A stretch of 58,628 nt of DNA from contig CAIRTF010000039.1 of NCBI GenBank assembly GCA_903881425.1, forward strand, positions 1 through 58,628. The letters run 5' to 3'. Source of the DNA: an uncultured Chitinophagaceae bacterium (GTDB lineage: Bacteria > Bacteroidota > Bacteroidia > Chitinophagales > Chitinophagaceae). This document shows, piece by piece, positions 8,799 through 16,919 of this stretch (its first letter is position 1; each line of letters opens with the position of its first letter). A model generated the notes under the pieces. The model was not told the DNA's origin. It did not search any database and was given only the letters and a program-made list of their open reading frames with translations. The translations under genes and the position numbers were made by a program.

Positions 8799-9263
8799 TC
8801 AGTTCGATTGTGTCTTTTTATTAGACTTGATAATGATGGTTTGTTCCACCACTTTAGCATCATATTCAATGATGACCCATACTTTTCTGTTCTGCTTACC
8901 ATCTTGTGAAACATCCTGTTCAAAGAGCTTGTTGGCGTTGCCCTTCCCTTTTACAGCAACAATCAATGAGTCGGGAATGTTTTTAGATAAGAGATATTTT
9001 TTTACTTCCAAAGCTCTTTTCTCCGATAATATGTTCGAAATATCTTTTTCAGTTTTGTCGCTGTATCCGTAAATAAATATTTTCTTCAATGTAATGGTTG
9101 TATCATCAGGCTGTACATCATTTAAAATGGTTTGTGCTTGTGTAGTAAATTTATAATCATCGACCCCGAAATACACGTTTACACTTGTGGTATCACCTGC
9201 AAATGCAGTTGAAAAGAATAGTAATGATATGATTGACAACAAAACTCCTTTCATTTTAAGCAT
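8799..9263 (-). CDS. Small secreted OmpA-like domain protein
   Basis: The 154-residue product has a signal peptide (GVLLSIISLLFFSTAFA) followed by a single OmpA C-terminal-like domain. Characteristic elements are the strand-turn IFIYGYSDKTEKD, SEKRALEVKKYLLSKNI (the LSxxRAxxVxxyL helix) and QNRKVWVIIEY. Such domains bind the peptidoglycan peptide and tether the outer membrane or periplasmic proteins to the wall. No beta-barrel or lipobox is present, so it is a free periplasmic form. The start at 9263 or the ATG at 9254 (MKGVLL) are both possible. Confidence 0.8.
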   Translation of the reverse strand: MLKMKGVLLSIISLLFFSTAFAGDTTSVNVYFGVDDYKFTTQAQTILNDVQPDDTTITLKKIFIYGYSDKTEKDISNILSEKRALEVKKYLLSKNIPDSLIVAVKGKGNANKLFEQDVSQDGKQNRKVWVIIEYDAKVVEQTIIIKSNKKTQSN

Positions 9264-9351
9264 TTTTATAAATATGTTAAGTTAAGCAGGTTTCCGTATA
9301 AGAAACAGATAATTTTTTGGCAAAGCTTTCTTACTTTTAAATGTTTAAAAA

Positions 9352-10041
9352 ATGAATGGCATGACATCTAAAATAATTCTTGTAGTTCTTTTTGTTGTAT
9401 CCATGTTGTTGTTTTCATTTAGATATGATAAAAAAAAGAAAGTCTTGTTTTTTGGTGATTCGATCACGCAATTAGGAATGAATCCCGGTGGTTATATCAA
9501 AAGAATTGATTCTTTGATAAAAATGGAAGGATTGGATAATCAATATGAAACAATTGGCTCCGGTATCAGCGGTAATAAAGTGTATGATCTGTATTTAAGA
9601 ATTGAAGAAGATGTATTGTCAAAATCACCGGATATTGTGGTAATCTATATTGGTGTGAATGATGTGTGGCATAAAACATCTGCAGGAACAGGAACTGATT
9701 ACGATAAGTTTGGAAAATTTTATCAGGCAGTAGTAAGGAAATTAACTGATGCACATATTAAAGTAATTATTTGTACGCCTGCGGTAATTGGTGAAAAATT
9801 TGATAATACCAACATGCAGGATGGAGATATGAACTTATATAGTAACTGGATTAGAAATTTTGCAAACAACAATAATTTACCATTGGTTGATTTGAGAAAA
9901 CTATTCATTGATTACAATAGTAAACACAATACTGCTAATGCAGATAGAGGTATCTTAACGGCTGATAGAGTTCATTTAAATGCAGCAGGCAATGAATTAG
10001 TAGCAGAAGAAATGTGGAAAGTGATTAAGGCGGTTAAATAG
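9352..10041 (+). CDS. SGNH/GDSL-family hydrolase, exported or membrane-anchored
   Basis: This 229-residue protein has an N-terminal hydrophobic segment (about 6-24) that may be a signal peptide or anchor, then an SGNH hydrolase domain. Block I is FFGDSITQLG (nucleophile Ser37), block III is IGVNDVW (near 100) and block V is DRVHLNAAG (Asp205, His208). These enzymes are esterases or lipases, often acting on acetylated sugars or phospholipids; the substrate cannot be read from sequence. It is convergent with tyrS and appears to be a single-gene unit. Confidence 0.88.
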   Translation: MNGMTSKIILVVLFVVSMLLFSFRYDKKKKVLFFGDSITQLGMNPGGYIKRIDSLIKMEGLDNQYETIGSGISGNKVYDLYLRIEEDVLSKSPDIVVIYIGVNDVWHKTSAGTGTDYDKFGKFYQAVVRKLTDAHIKVIICTPAVIGEKFDNTNMQDGDMNLYSNWIRNFANNNNLPLVDLRKLFIDYNSKHNTANADRGILTADRVHLNAAGNELVAEEMWKVIKAVK

Positions 10042-10120
10042 TTTCCAGTTGCAGGTTTAAGTTACTGGTATTTCGTGTATGAATAGTAACATCTAACAAA
10101 CAACTTGCACCGAGCAACTA

Positions 10121-11404
10121 CTATAACACTTTCGCCAAATAATAATTCTTCTTTCCTTTTTGAATTAAAATGTATTTATTCTGTAAAAGATCATGAGTAT
10201 CGACTACTAACTTCTCGCTACCAACTTTTAACTTGTTTATTCCAATGCCACCTCCTTGCCACATTTTTCTTGCTTCGCCTTTACTTGAAAAAATTTGTGT
10301 ATCGGCTAAAAGGCTTACCAGATCATAGCCTTCAGCCAATTGTTGCTTATTAATTTCAACAGTTGGCACACCTTCCATTACTTGTAATAATTGTTCTTCA
10401 CTTAAACTTTTTAATATTTCTGCAGTATCATTACTGAATAAAATCTCACTTGCTTTTATGGCAAATTCGTAATCTTCCTGGCTATGAACAAAAGTAGTTA
10501 CTTCCTGTGCCAATTTTTTTTGTAATGCTCTTTGATGAGGCGCTGTGTCATGTTCCGTCAATAAACTTTCAATTTCCTCTTTTGGTAGAAGTGTAAATAT
10601 TTTGATCCATTTCTTCGCATCTTCATCACTTGCATTTAACCAGAACTGATAAAATTGATAAGGCGATGTTTTCTTGGCATCTAACCATACATTACCCTTT
10701 TCTGTTTTACCAAATTTACCACCATCGGCTTTGGTTATTAACGGACAAGTGAATGCAAATGCCTCTCCGCCTGCTTTTCGGCGAATCAATTCTGTTCCTG
10801 TTACAATATTGCCCCATTGATCACTACCACCCATTTGCAGTTTACAATTTTTATGTTTATACAACCAATAAAAATCATAGCCCTGCACTAATTGATAAGT
10901 AAATTCGGTAAAACTCATGCCTGTTTCACCTTCTAATCTTTTCTTCACACTGTCTTTTGCCATCATATAATTTACAGTGATATGTTTTCCTACATCACGA
11001 ATAAAATGCAGGAAAGAAAGATCTTTAAACCAATCATAATTATTCACCATCTCAGCAGCATTGGGTTTGCTTGCATCAAAATTTAAAAACTTTTCTAATT
11101 GTTTTTTTACACAGTTTAAATTATGATTCAAAACTTCTTCACTCAATAAATTTCTTTCTTCACTCTTTCCGCTGGGGTCACCCACCATTCCGGTAGCGCC
11201 GCCAACCAATGCATAAGGTTTATGTCCGGCTTTTTGTAAATGCACCAATAATAAAATAGGCACCAAACTGCCAATATGTAAACTATCTGCCGTAGGGTCA
11301 AATCCAATATAGGCCGAAGTCATTTCTTTATTCAGTTGTTCTTCAGTTCCGGGCATGATGTCTTGTATCATCCCTCTCCAGCGTAATTCTTCAATAAAAT
11401 GCAT
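10121..11404 (-). CDS. tyrS: Tyrosyl-tRNA synthetase
   Basis: TyrRS charges tRNA-Tyr with tyrosine. The 427-residue protein is the bacterial type: class I signature HIGS (43-46), the tyrosine-pocket segment [21 protein letters not shown], the KFGKT motif (near 235) in place of KMSKS, and a C-terminal S4-like RNA-binding domain (about 360-427, ending KNYYLAKVL). It is monocistronic as far as can be seen. A -7 match lies just upstream at 11421-11428. Confidence 0.97.
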   Translation of the reverse strand: MHFIEELRWRGMIQDIMPGTEEQLNKEMTSAYIGFDPTADSLHIGSLVPILLLVHLQKAGHKPYALVGGATGMVGDPSGKSEERNLLSEEVLNHNLNCVKKQLEKFLNFDASKPNAAEMVNNYDWFKDLSFLHFIRDVGKHITVNYMMAKDSVKKRLEGETGMSFTEFTYQLVQGYDFYWLYKHKNCKLQMGGSDQWGNIVTGTELIRRKAGGEAFAFTCPLITKADGGKFGKTEKGNVWLDAKKTSPYQFYQFWLNASDEDAKKWIKIFTLLPKEEIESLLTEHDTAPHQRALQKKLAQEVTTFVHSQEDYEFAIKASEILFSNDTAEILKSLSEEQLLQVMEGVPTVEINKQQLAEGYDLVSLLADTQIFSSKGEARKMWQGGGIGINKLKVGSEKLVVDTHDLLQNKYILIQKGKKNYYLAKVL

Positions 11405-11420
11405 TAATACTAATTTCTTG

Positions 11421-11428
11421 CAAAAGTA
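11421..11428 (-). promoter_or_regulatory. Probable -7 box of tyrS promoter
   Basis: TACTTTTG on the - strand matches TAnnTTTG and lies 16 bases before the tyrS ATG. The -33 region is not clear. Confidence 0.45.
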
Positions 11429-11456
11429 ATTACTTATGATGTACTAATTTCGCCAC

Positions 11457-11834
11457 ATGAAAATAGTTGGTATCGGCACCCGAATTATTAATTTTTTGAT
11501 TGACACATTGATCGTTTTTGCTATTGCGTATGCAGTATTTAAAATTCGCAACTGGTATGTGTATTATTATCATGTAAAGTATTTCAACTTTGGCTATTTC
11601 TTTTTCTTCATCCTGTTTCTTTATTATACATTTTTTGAAGCGTTGTTTGCCCGAACACCCGGTAAGTGGATGAGTTATACTAAAGTAGTGAATGCAAAAA
11701 ATAGTAAACCCTCTTTTGTGCAAATTTTGATACGCAGTATAATTAGAGTGACCATCATTGATATGTTCTTCTTTCCTTTTTTTGATAAAACCTTACACGA
11801 TTATTTAAGTAAGACAGATGTGGTGGAAGTTTGA
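11457..11834 (+). CDS. RDD-family inner-membrane protein
   Basis: The 125-residue protein shows the RDD layout: a first helix starting IINFLIDTLIVFAIAYAVF (the R/D pair is partly replaced, RIINFLID), a second helix (FFFFILFLYYTFFEALF), the conserved TPGKW motif (about 69-73), and a terminal part with IRSIIRVTIIDMFFF and the closing DYLSKTDVV. RDD proteins are small multi-pass membrane proteins, some linked to ion exchange, with no assigned function for this form. It lies between the tyrS promoter region and a convergent acetyltransferase gene. Confidence 0.85.
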   Translation: MKIVGIGTRIINFLIDTLIVFAIAYAVFKIRNWYVYYYHVKYFNFGYFFFFILFLYYTFFEALFARTPGKWMSYTKVVNAKNSKPSFVQILIRSIIRVTIIDMFFFPFFDKTLHDYLSKTDVVEV

Positions 11835-11848
11835 TTATTTTTATATTG

Positions 11849-12337
11849 TCAAATAAAGTATCCATTTTTTTTTGCGGAAAAATTATCCAATGTTCCGGTT
11901 GTTTTTCTCAATAAAATTTCATCATATCCATTCACAATAAAGTCTTTCAAAATACCAACTTTTTCATAGCCTAATTTATAATACAAGTCTTGTGCTTTTT
12001 TATTGAATGATGAAACACAGATAAAAACATTCGGAGAAATAGTTGCAATTCTTTTTTCGGCAAATTCAATCAATGAAGTGCCAATGCCTTTGCCTCTTGC
12101 ATCTGCCGCAACTGCGATGGTTTGAATATATCCTTTAAATGTCCCGGCCATTTGCAGAATAATGAATCCAAGTAGTGCGTCATTTTCAGTGGCAACATAT
12201 ATCTCTTTATAATTGCCATCAAATGCCTGTAAACAATGTGCATGATTTCTTTTTAATGTAATCCATGGTTCAGAACCGCACATGATGGCTGCACCTTTTT
12301 CAAAATAATAAGTATCTTTTGTTAAAGAAATATTCAT
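11849..12337 (-). CDS. GNAT-family N-acetyltransferase
   Basis: The 162-residue cytoplasmic protein has the GNAT core: an acceptor-side N-terminus, the strand LGFIILQMAGTFKGYIQTIAV, the acetyl-CoA pyrophosphate loop ARGKGIGTSLIEFAEKR (Q/RxxGxG/A motif), and a C-terminal CVSSFNKKAQDLYYKLGYEKVG block typical of the family. It resembles RimI-like enzymes acting on protein N-termini or small amines, but the substrate is not predictable. Its neighbours are unrelated in function. Confidence 0.88.
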   Translation of the reverse strand: MNISLTKDTYYFEKGAAIMCGSEPWITLKRNHAHCLQAFDGNYKEIYVATENDALLGFIILQMAGTFKGYIQTIAVAADARGKGIGTSLIEFAEKRIATISPNVFICVSSFNKKAQDLYYKLGYEKVGILKDFIVNGYDEILLRKTTGTLDNFSAKKNGYFI

Positions 12338-12402
12338 TTAATTAAAATTAAGTAACTGTTTTTAATTTCCGTTTTCGCAATAGCAAAGTATTTTCATTCA
12401 GC

Positions 12403-12410
12403 TACATTTG
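12403..12410 (+). promoter_or_regulatory. -7 box of hscA promoter
   Basis: TACATTTG is an exact TAnnTTTG match 40 bases before the hscA start. The -33 part is poor (TTTTCG at 12372), so only the -7 box is called. Confidence 0.5.
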
Positions 12411-12419
12411 CAACTGATA

Positions 12420-12440
12420 ACATACAACATACAACATACA
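12420..12440 (+). repeat. Three tandem ACATACA units in the hscA 5' UTR
   Basis: The 7-base unit ACATACA occurs three times in a row between the predicted transcription start and the GTG start of hscA. It is A/C rich and unstructured. Confidence 0.7.
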
Positions 12441-12450
12441 ACTTTTTACA

Positions 12451-14307
12451 GTGGCAAAAATTGGTATTAATATAGCAACCGGAAGTTTACAACAGGCCGA
12501 GATGATTGTGGGTATTGATTTGGGTACCACCAACAGCTTGGTGGCCATTATTCATCCCGAAACAAAAAAACCGCTTGCATTAAAAGAACATAACAGCAGT
12601 TGTTTGGTGCCAAGTGTGGTTCATTTTGATTCTTTCGGCAACGCAACCGTAGGTGAGGAAGCTAAAAAATATTTAGAGACAGACCCTGCCAACACTATTT
12701 TTTCTGCTAAACGGTTGATGGGGAAAAGTTATAACGACATTAAACAAAATGCTTCTTTCTTCACTTATAAAGTGATTGATAATGATGATGAAAAGTTAGT
12801 AAAAGTGCAGGTGGGCAAACAGTTTTTTTCTCCTATCGACTTATCTTCTTTCATCTTAAAAGAATTGAAAGCAAGGGCTGAACATATTTTAAAAACGCCG
12901 GTAACAAAAGCGGTCATTACCGTTCCGGCATATTTTAATGATGCACAACGACAGGCAACAAGAGATGCGGGAAAATTAGCAGGATTAGATGTGATGAGAA
13001 TTGTAAATGAGCCAACTGCTGCTGCATTGGCTTATGGTTTGGGTTTAGATAAAGAGAGTGAAAAAACAATTGCAGTATATGATTTGGGTGGCGGCACTTT
13101 TGATATTTCTATTTTAAAAATTACCAACGGAATTTTTGAAGTGTTGAGTACCAACGGTGATACTTATTTAGGAGGAGATGATTTTGACAGAACCATTGTT
13201 GAGTATTGGATGAATGAATTTGGTATTACCAATGATGAGTTACATCAAAACAAAGAACTATCTCAAGGGTTACGTTTGCGTGCAGAAGAAGCAAAAAAGC
13301 ATTTAAGTTTTAATGATATTTTTTCTGTTGAGTTTAATGGAGATAATTTATCCATTTCAAAAAATAAATTCGAAGAATTAATTCAACCATTAATTGCAAA
13401 AACATTGGATTGTTGTAACAATGCTTTAAAAGATGCAAAACTGGATGTTAGTGAAATAGAAACAGTAGTGATGGTTGGCGGAAGTACAAGAGTGCCTTTA
13501 GTAAAAAAGTTTGTGAGTGAATTATTTAATCAACCCGTGCATGATGAAGTAAATCCTGATGAAGTGGTGGCTTTGGGCGCAGCAATACAAGCAGATATTT
13601 TAGCAGGAAACAATAAAGAATTTTTATTGTTGGATATAACACCATTGAGTTTAGGTATTGAAACAATGGGTGGTTTGATGGATGTATTGATTGCGCGTAA
13701 TTCAAAAATTCCAACAAAAGTCGGCAGACAATACACCACACAAAAAGACGGACAAGGAAGCATGCGTATTTCTGTTTATCAGGGTGAAAGAGATCTGGTA
13801 AAAGATAATAGAAAGCTGGCTGAATTTAATTTAACCGGTATTCCCGGAATGCCTGCAGGTTTACCAAAAGTAGAAGTAAGTTTTTTAATTAATGCAGATG
13901 GAATATTGGTGGTAAAAGCCAAAGAATTAAGAAGTGAAGTAGAGCAAAGTATTGAAGTAAGACCACAATATGGACTAACGGATGAGGAAGTAGAAAAAAT
14001 GTTATTGGAAAGCATTACCCATGCAAAAGATGATATTGCCATTCGTGCATTAGTAGAAGCAAAAACAGAAGGTGAACAGATATTGGAAATGACAGAAAAG
14101 TTTCTTACAAAAAATTCATCCATTATCAATAAAGATGAATTGATTGCTACAGCACAAGCTATGCAAAATTTGCAGTTGGCATTAACAATGAATGATAAGA
14201 ATTTGATTCAAACAAAAATTGAAGAATTAAATGAAATTACCCGTCCGTTTGCAGAACGTGCTATGGATGCGGCTGTAAGCGGTGCTCTGAAAGGAAAGAC
14301 GATTTAA
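12451..14307 (+). CDS. hscA: Fe-S cluster assembly Hsp70 chaperone HscA
   Basis: HscA is the specialised Hsp70 that releases [2Fe-2S] clusters from the IscU scaffold. The 618-residue protein has the Hsp70 ATPase domain (GIDLGTTNS near 21, [13 protein letters not shown] near 210, VGGSTRVP near 345) and a substrate-binding domain, and is shorter than DnaK (about 640), lacking its long charged tail. The N-terminal pre-sequence [17 protein letters not shown] is typical of HscA rather than DnaK. The start codon is GTG. No iscU, iscS or hscB gene is adjacent. Confidence 0.9.
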   Translation: MAKIGINIATGSLQQAEMIVGIDLGTTNSLVAIIHPETKKPLALKEHNSSCLVPSVVHFDSFGNATVGEEAKKYLETDPANTIFSAKRLMGKSYNDIKQNASFFTYKVIDNDDEKLVKVQVGKQFFSPIDLSSFILKELKARAEHILKTPVTKAVITVPAYFNDAQRQATRDAGKLAGLDVMRIVNEPTAAALAYGLGLDKESEKTIAVYDLGGGTFDISILKITNGIFEVLSTNGDTYLGGDDFDRTIVEYWMNEFGITNDELHQNKELSQGLRLRAEEAKKHLSFNDIFSVEFNGDNLSISKNKFEELIQPLIAKTLDCCNNALKDAKLDVSEIETVVMVGGSTRVPLVKKFVSELFNQPVHDEVNPDEVVALGAAIQADILAGNNKEFLLLDITPLSLGIETMGGLMDVLIARNSKIPTKVGRQYTTQKDGQGSMRISVYQGERDLVKDNRKLAEFNLTGIPGMPAGLPKVEVSFLINADGILVVKAKELRSEVEQSIEVRPQYGLTDEEVEKMLLESITHAKDDIAIRALVEAKTEGEQILEMTEKFLTKNSSIINKDELIATAQAMQNLQLALTMNDKNLIQTKIEELNEITRPFAERAMDAAVSGALKGKTI

Positions 14308-14328
14308 AAATTGATTATTATTATTTGA

Positions 14329-14359
14329 TTTGGAATTTTGCGCAGGATTTTTATCTTTG
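14329..14359 (+). promoter_or_regulatory. Promoter of rpsU
   Basis: TTTG (14329-14332) and TATCTTTG (14352-14359) are separated by 19 bases, a perfect Bacteroidota-type promoter, giving a leader of about 30 bases before the rpsU ATG. Confidence 0.85.
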
Positions 14360-14379
14360 CAGCCCAATTTATTCACTTA

Positions 14380-14387
14380 AAGGAGGT
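14380..14387 (+). promoter_or_regulatory. Strong Shine-Dalgarno sequence of rpsU
   Basis: AAGGAGGT lies 7 bases before the rpsU ATG and fixes that start. It is the only strong Shine-Dalgarno sequence I noticed upstream of a gene in this window. Confidence 0.92.
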
Positions 14388-14394
14388 ATTTACA

Positions 14395-14592
14395 ATGCTT
14401 ATTATTGATTCAAAAGATTGCGAAAACATCGACAAGGCGCTCAAAAAGTACAAAAAGAAATTTGAGAAAAGCAAAACTTTGTTGAAGTTAAGAGAACGCC
14501 AAACGTTTACTAAACCATCGGTTAAACGTCGTGGTGAAGTATTAAAAGCAATCTACAAGCAACAATTAGCCAGCGGAAAAATAGAAGGATAA
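14395..14592 (+). CDS. rpsU: 30S ribosomal protein bS21
   Basis: bS21 is a small basic protein of the 30S platform close to the 3' end of 16S rRNA. The 65-residue product (MLIIDSKDCENIDKALKKYK...) has the S21 core with KTLLKLRERQTFTKPSVKRR. A longer open frame exists upstream (from 14338), but the ATG at 14395 is chosen because of the AAGGAGGT at correct spacing and the family N-terminus. It is a single-gene unit with its own promoter and terminator. In Flavobacterium johnsoniae published work shows bS21 helps hide the anti-Shine-Dalgarno and controls its own synthesis; the same logic fits here. Confidence 0.96.
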   Translation: MLIIDSKDCENIDKALKKYKKKFEKSKTLLKLRERQTFTKPSVKRRGEVLKAIYKQQLASGKIEG

Positions 14593-14616
14593 TTTCTTTC
14601 TGTAACCAATATATTC

Positions 14617-14654
14617 AAGTAGTCTATCGTTAATAATTGTAGACTACTTTTTTT
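14617..14654 (+). terminator. rpsU terminator, abutting the xerC start codon
   Basis: The hairpin AAGTAGTCTA...TAGACTACTT is followed by a T run that ends directly at the ATG of the recombinase gene at 14655. Confidence 0.88.
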
Positions 14655-15554
14655 ATGCGAGTATTTGAAGAATATCCCTCGTTGAAACCTTTTCTGCAAT
14701 ATCTGCAATTCGAGAAGCGTTATTCTCAGCATACCATCATAGCATATCAAAATGATCTGGAACAATTTTTTTCTTTCTTGATTACTGAATTCGATGCGCC
14801 TGAAATTACTGCCGTCAATTCATCTTTCATTCGCACATGGTTAGCTTCTTTAAAGAATGATGAGATGACTACCAAAAGTATTAATCGAAAAATATCTTCA
14901 CTTAAATCCTTCTTTAAATATCAAATGAAAACAGGTGTTATTGCACAAACACCTATGTCAACAATTGTAATACCGAAAATGAGTAAACGGTTGCCTTCAT
15001 TTGTAGAAGAAAAAGATATTGCTACATTAATCAGTCATGTTGAATTCAGTGATGATTGGAAAGGAAGAACAGAAAAATTAGTGGTGCAATTATTTTATAG
15101 TACCGGAATGCGTTTAAGTGAATTGATCAATTTAAAAGAATCGCAACTCGATGCATCTTACTCGCAAATAAAAGTTTTAGGTAAAGGAAATAAAGAAAGG
15201 ATACTTCCGGTGAGTAAAGAATTTATGAATGAGTTGAAAAAATATATTGCCGAAAAACCTGTTTGTTTACCGGGAGTATATAATTTATTTGTAAATGAGA
15301 AAGGAAAACAGTTGCAGCCACGTGCGGTTTATGCGTTTGTAAAAAAATATCTTTCATTGGTTACTACTGTTGAAAAGAAAAGCCCGCATGTGCTGCGGCA
15401 CAGTTTTGCTACACATTTAATGAACAACGGTGCAGACCTGAATGCAGTTAAAGAATTATTGGGTCATAGCAGTTTGGCAGCCACTCAAATCTATACGCAC
15501 AATACCATTGAAAAGCTTAAAGAAGTGTTTAAAAAGGCACATCCTAAAGCATAA
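14655..15554 (+). CDS. xerC: XerC/XerD-type tyrosine recombinase
   Basis: The 299-residue protein has a SAM-like N-terminal core-binding domain (about 9-95) and a catalytic domain with the full set of residues: Arg153 in STGMRLSEL, Lys177 in VLGKGNK, His245 and Arg248 in HVLRH, His271 in LGHSS, and Tyr280 in TQIYTH. The length and absence of att sites or phage genes favour the chromosome-dimer resolution enzyme over a prophage integrase. XerC and XerD cannot be separated with certainty from one sequence. The ATG follows the rpsU terminator with no space, so expression needs readthrough, a later start, or leaderless initiation. Confidence 0.88.
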   Translation: MRVFEEYPSLKPFLQYLQFEKRYSQHTIIAYQNDLEQFFSFLITEFDAPEITAVNSSFIRTWLASLKNDEMTTKSINRKISSLKSFFKYQMKTGVIAQTPMSTIVIPKMSKRLPSFVEEKDIATLISHVEFSDDWKGRTEKLVVQLFYSTGMRLSELINLKESQLDASYSQIKVLGKGNKERILPVSKEFMNELKKYIAEKPVCLPGVYNLFVNEKGKQLQPRAVYAFVKKYLSLVTTVEKKSPHVLRHSFATHLMNNGADLNAVKELLGHSSLAATQIYTHNTIEKLKEVFKKAHPKA

Positions 15555-15740
15555 TTTTAAGCCAATTTTATTATCTGAGTTGAATAGAAAAATATTTTTA
15601 AAATTTATGACGATTACTTTCTTTTTTTCAAACCAATTAGTTTAAATTAGTAGTCCCAAAGAGAAATTCAATTCGTAAAGAATTGCTTTTAAAAAAGTTC
15701 TTTCAAATATTATTATTTCACTTTTAAAACGTGAGTTGTT

Positions 15741-16040
15741 ATGAACGTTAAAATTCAAACTGTGCACTTTGATGCAGATGTAAAATTGGTTGAGTATGTA
15801 TCACGTAAATTAGAGAAGCTGAACACTTTTCATGATCGTATTGTGAAAGTGGATGTCTTCTTAAAATTAGATAATGTGGTACATAACATTAAAGACAAGG
15901 TAGCTGAGATCAGAGTGCATGTTCCAAGGCATGAATTCTTTGTAAAAGCCTCATCCAAATCCTTCGAAGAATCATTTGACACCGCATTGGAATCTATCGC
16001 ATCACAAATAAAACGTAAAAAACAAAAGCTTGCCGCTTAA
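15741..16040 (+). CDS. hpf: Ribosome hibernation promoting factor (short HPF/YfiA)
   Basis: The 99-residue protein is a short-type hibernation factor that binds the 30S decoding region of idle ribosomes. It has the beta-alpha-beta-beta-beta-alpha pattern of the family: MNVKIQTVHFDAD, the first helix VEYVSRKLEKLNTF, strands with VDVFLKLDN and VAEIRVHVPRHEFFVKA, and the basic last helix SFDTALESIASQIKRKKQK. The long form's C-terminal dimerisation domain is absent. It lies downstream of the recombinase gene and ends at a strong terminator. No promoter consensus was found in the 186-base gap. Confidence 0.9.
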   Translation: MNVKIQTVHFDADVKLVEYVSRKLEKLNTFHDRIVKVDVFLKLDNVVHNIKDKVAEIRVHVPRHEFFVKASSKSFEESFDTALESIASQIKRKKQKLAA

Positions 16041-16046
16041 AAAATT

Positions 16047-16077
16047 AGTCCTGCTAAAAACGAGCAGGACTTTTTTA
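16047..16077 (+). terminator. Terminator after hpf
   Basis: AGTCCTGCT and AGCAGGACT form a 9-bp stem with a short A-rich loop, followed by six T. Confidence 0.92.
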
Positions 16078-16293
16078 TTTCTGTGAAAACTGATTGAATA
16101 ATATTTGAAAATGCATCGTCTATTTTTACTTTTAATGATAAGAAAGAAAGATTTACTTGCCCAATAATGCACCTTTTACACATTCATGATAAAAAAATTT
16201 CTTTTATCGATATTGTAGAACCCTTATCACAGAAGGGTTTTAGACATTTATGTAAACTATTTATAAACAGTTTAAATTTTTCTTTTCAAGAAT
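16078..16293 (+). other. Gene-free stretch before the tRNA-tuf promoter
   Basis: This A/T-rich stretch has no gene I can support. It holds a second terminator-like hairpin at 16219-16241 and an 18-codon ATG frame (16111-16167) that I do not consider a gene. An unannotated small RNA ending at 16241 is possible but no good promoter was found for it. Confidence 0.5.
16219..16241 (+). terminator. Terminator-like hairpin of unknown origin
   Basis: AACCCTT-ATCACAG-AAGGGTT is followed by a few T. It lies 140 bases after the hpf terminator and 53 bases before the tRNA operon promoter. Confidence 0.6.
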
Positions 16294-16323
16294 TTTGTTG
16301 AAATCAGTTTTCCATTACCTTTG
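16294..16323 (+). promoter_or_regulatory. Promoter of the tRNA-tuf operon
   Basis: TTTG (16294-16297) and TACCTTTG (16316-16323) are separated by 18 bases, 36 bases before the first tRNA. A C/G-rich start segment (CCCGAAAAACGGGGG) follows. Confidence 0.82.
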
Positions 16324-16359
16324 CCATCCCGAAAAACGGGGGTAGTTCTTTTATTGTAT

Positions 16360-16432
16360 GCCGAAGTAGCTCAGTTGGTAGAGCAGCTGATTTGTAATCA
16401 GCAGGTCGTGGGTTCGACTCCCTTCTTCGGCT
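16360..16432 (+). tRNA. tRNA-Thr(TGT)
   Basis: Acceptor GCCGAAG/CTTCGGC with discriminator T, anticodon stem CTGAT/ATCAG around TGT, T-arm with GGTTCGACTCC. First gene of a four-tRNA cluster before tuf. CCA is not encoded. Confidence 0.97.
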
Positions 16433-16467
16433 CAGTGCATGAATTGATTCGATCAATTGATGTTAGG

Positions 16468-16550
16468 GGGCAGTTTCCAGAGCGGCCAAATGGAACAGAC
16501 TGTAAATCTGTCGTCTTTCGACTTCGGTGGTTCGAATCCACCACTGCCCA
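16468..16550 (+). tRNA. tRNA-Tyr(GTA)
   Basis: Acceptor GGGCAGT/ACTGCCC with discriminator A, anticodon GTA, and a long variable arm (CGTCTTTCGACTTCG region), as expected for a class II tRNA-Tyr. 83 bases. Confidence 0.97.
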
Positions 16551-16587
16551 CAGCTCTTTGAATTTCAAATGAAAATTTGAAATTATT

Positions 16588-16660
16588 GCGGAAGTAGCTC
16601 ATTTGGTAGAGCGATAGCCTTCCAAGCTATAGGTGGCGAGTTCGAGCCTCGTCTTCCGCT
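16588..16660 (+). tRNA. tRNA-Gly(TCC)
   Basis: Acceptor GCGGAAG/CTTCCGC with discriminator T, anticodon loop CTTCCAA (TCC), standard D and T arms. Third tRNA of the cluster. Confidence 0.97.
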
Positions 16661-16691
16661 CAGTTTAAGTTGTCGATGAGAGATGACGGAT

Positions 16692-16709
16692 GACAGTTAG
16701 TTTACTGTC
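16692..16709 (+). repeat. Small hairpin in the tRNA spacer
   Basis: GACAGT-TAGTTT-ACTGTC forms a 6-bp stem, with further GTCAACT repeats to 16732 and a T run at 16735-16742, between tRNA-Gly and tRNA-Thr. It may be a processing or partial-termination site. Confidence 0.45.
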
Positions 16710-16747
16710 AACTAACAACGGTCAACTGTCAATCTTTTTTTTGACAA

Positions 16748-16819
<72 letters not shown>

Positions 16820-16919
16820 CAACTGTTTGAAAGAACAGTATATAAAAAAGTAAAAGCTATGGTCGATGGACTCAGTGGTCTATTGACAGCAATTATAAAC
16901 ACTATAAAAAACGATAAAG

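Noticed and set aside
10105-10353. 82-codon + strand frame over the end of tyrS
   Set aside because: Antisense to the conserved S4 domain of TyrRS, with no domain or start signal.
11430-11723. Reverse frame overlapping the RDD gene
   Set aside because: The + strand frame has a recognisable RDD domain with membrane helices, so the - strand frame is a shadow.
14655-15554. Tyrosine recombinase as a mobile-element integrase
   Set aside because: No tRNA-end duplication, phage, conjugation or cargo genes are nearby, and the protein has the size and spacing of XerC/XerD. A chromosomal role is far more likely.
16111-16167. 18-codon Leu-rich frame before the tRNA operon, followed by a hairpin
   Set aside because: It looks like a leucine leader at first sight, but the Leu codons are scattered, no promoter fits, and the downstream genes are tRNAs and tuf, which have no reason for leucine attenuation. 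Composition is explained by A/T-rich DNA.
16661-16747. Short GTCAACT repeats between tRNA genes as a CRISPR or tRNA remnant
   Set aside because: The repeats are only 6-9 bases and irregular, and no cloverleaf can be drawn. Ordinary spacer DNA with a small hairpin.
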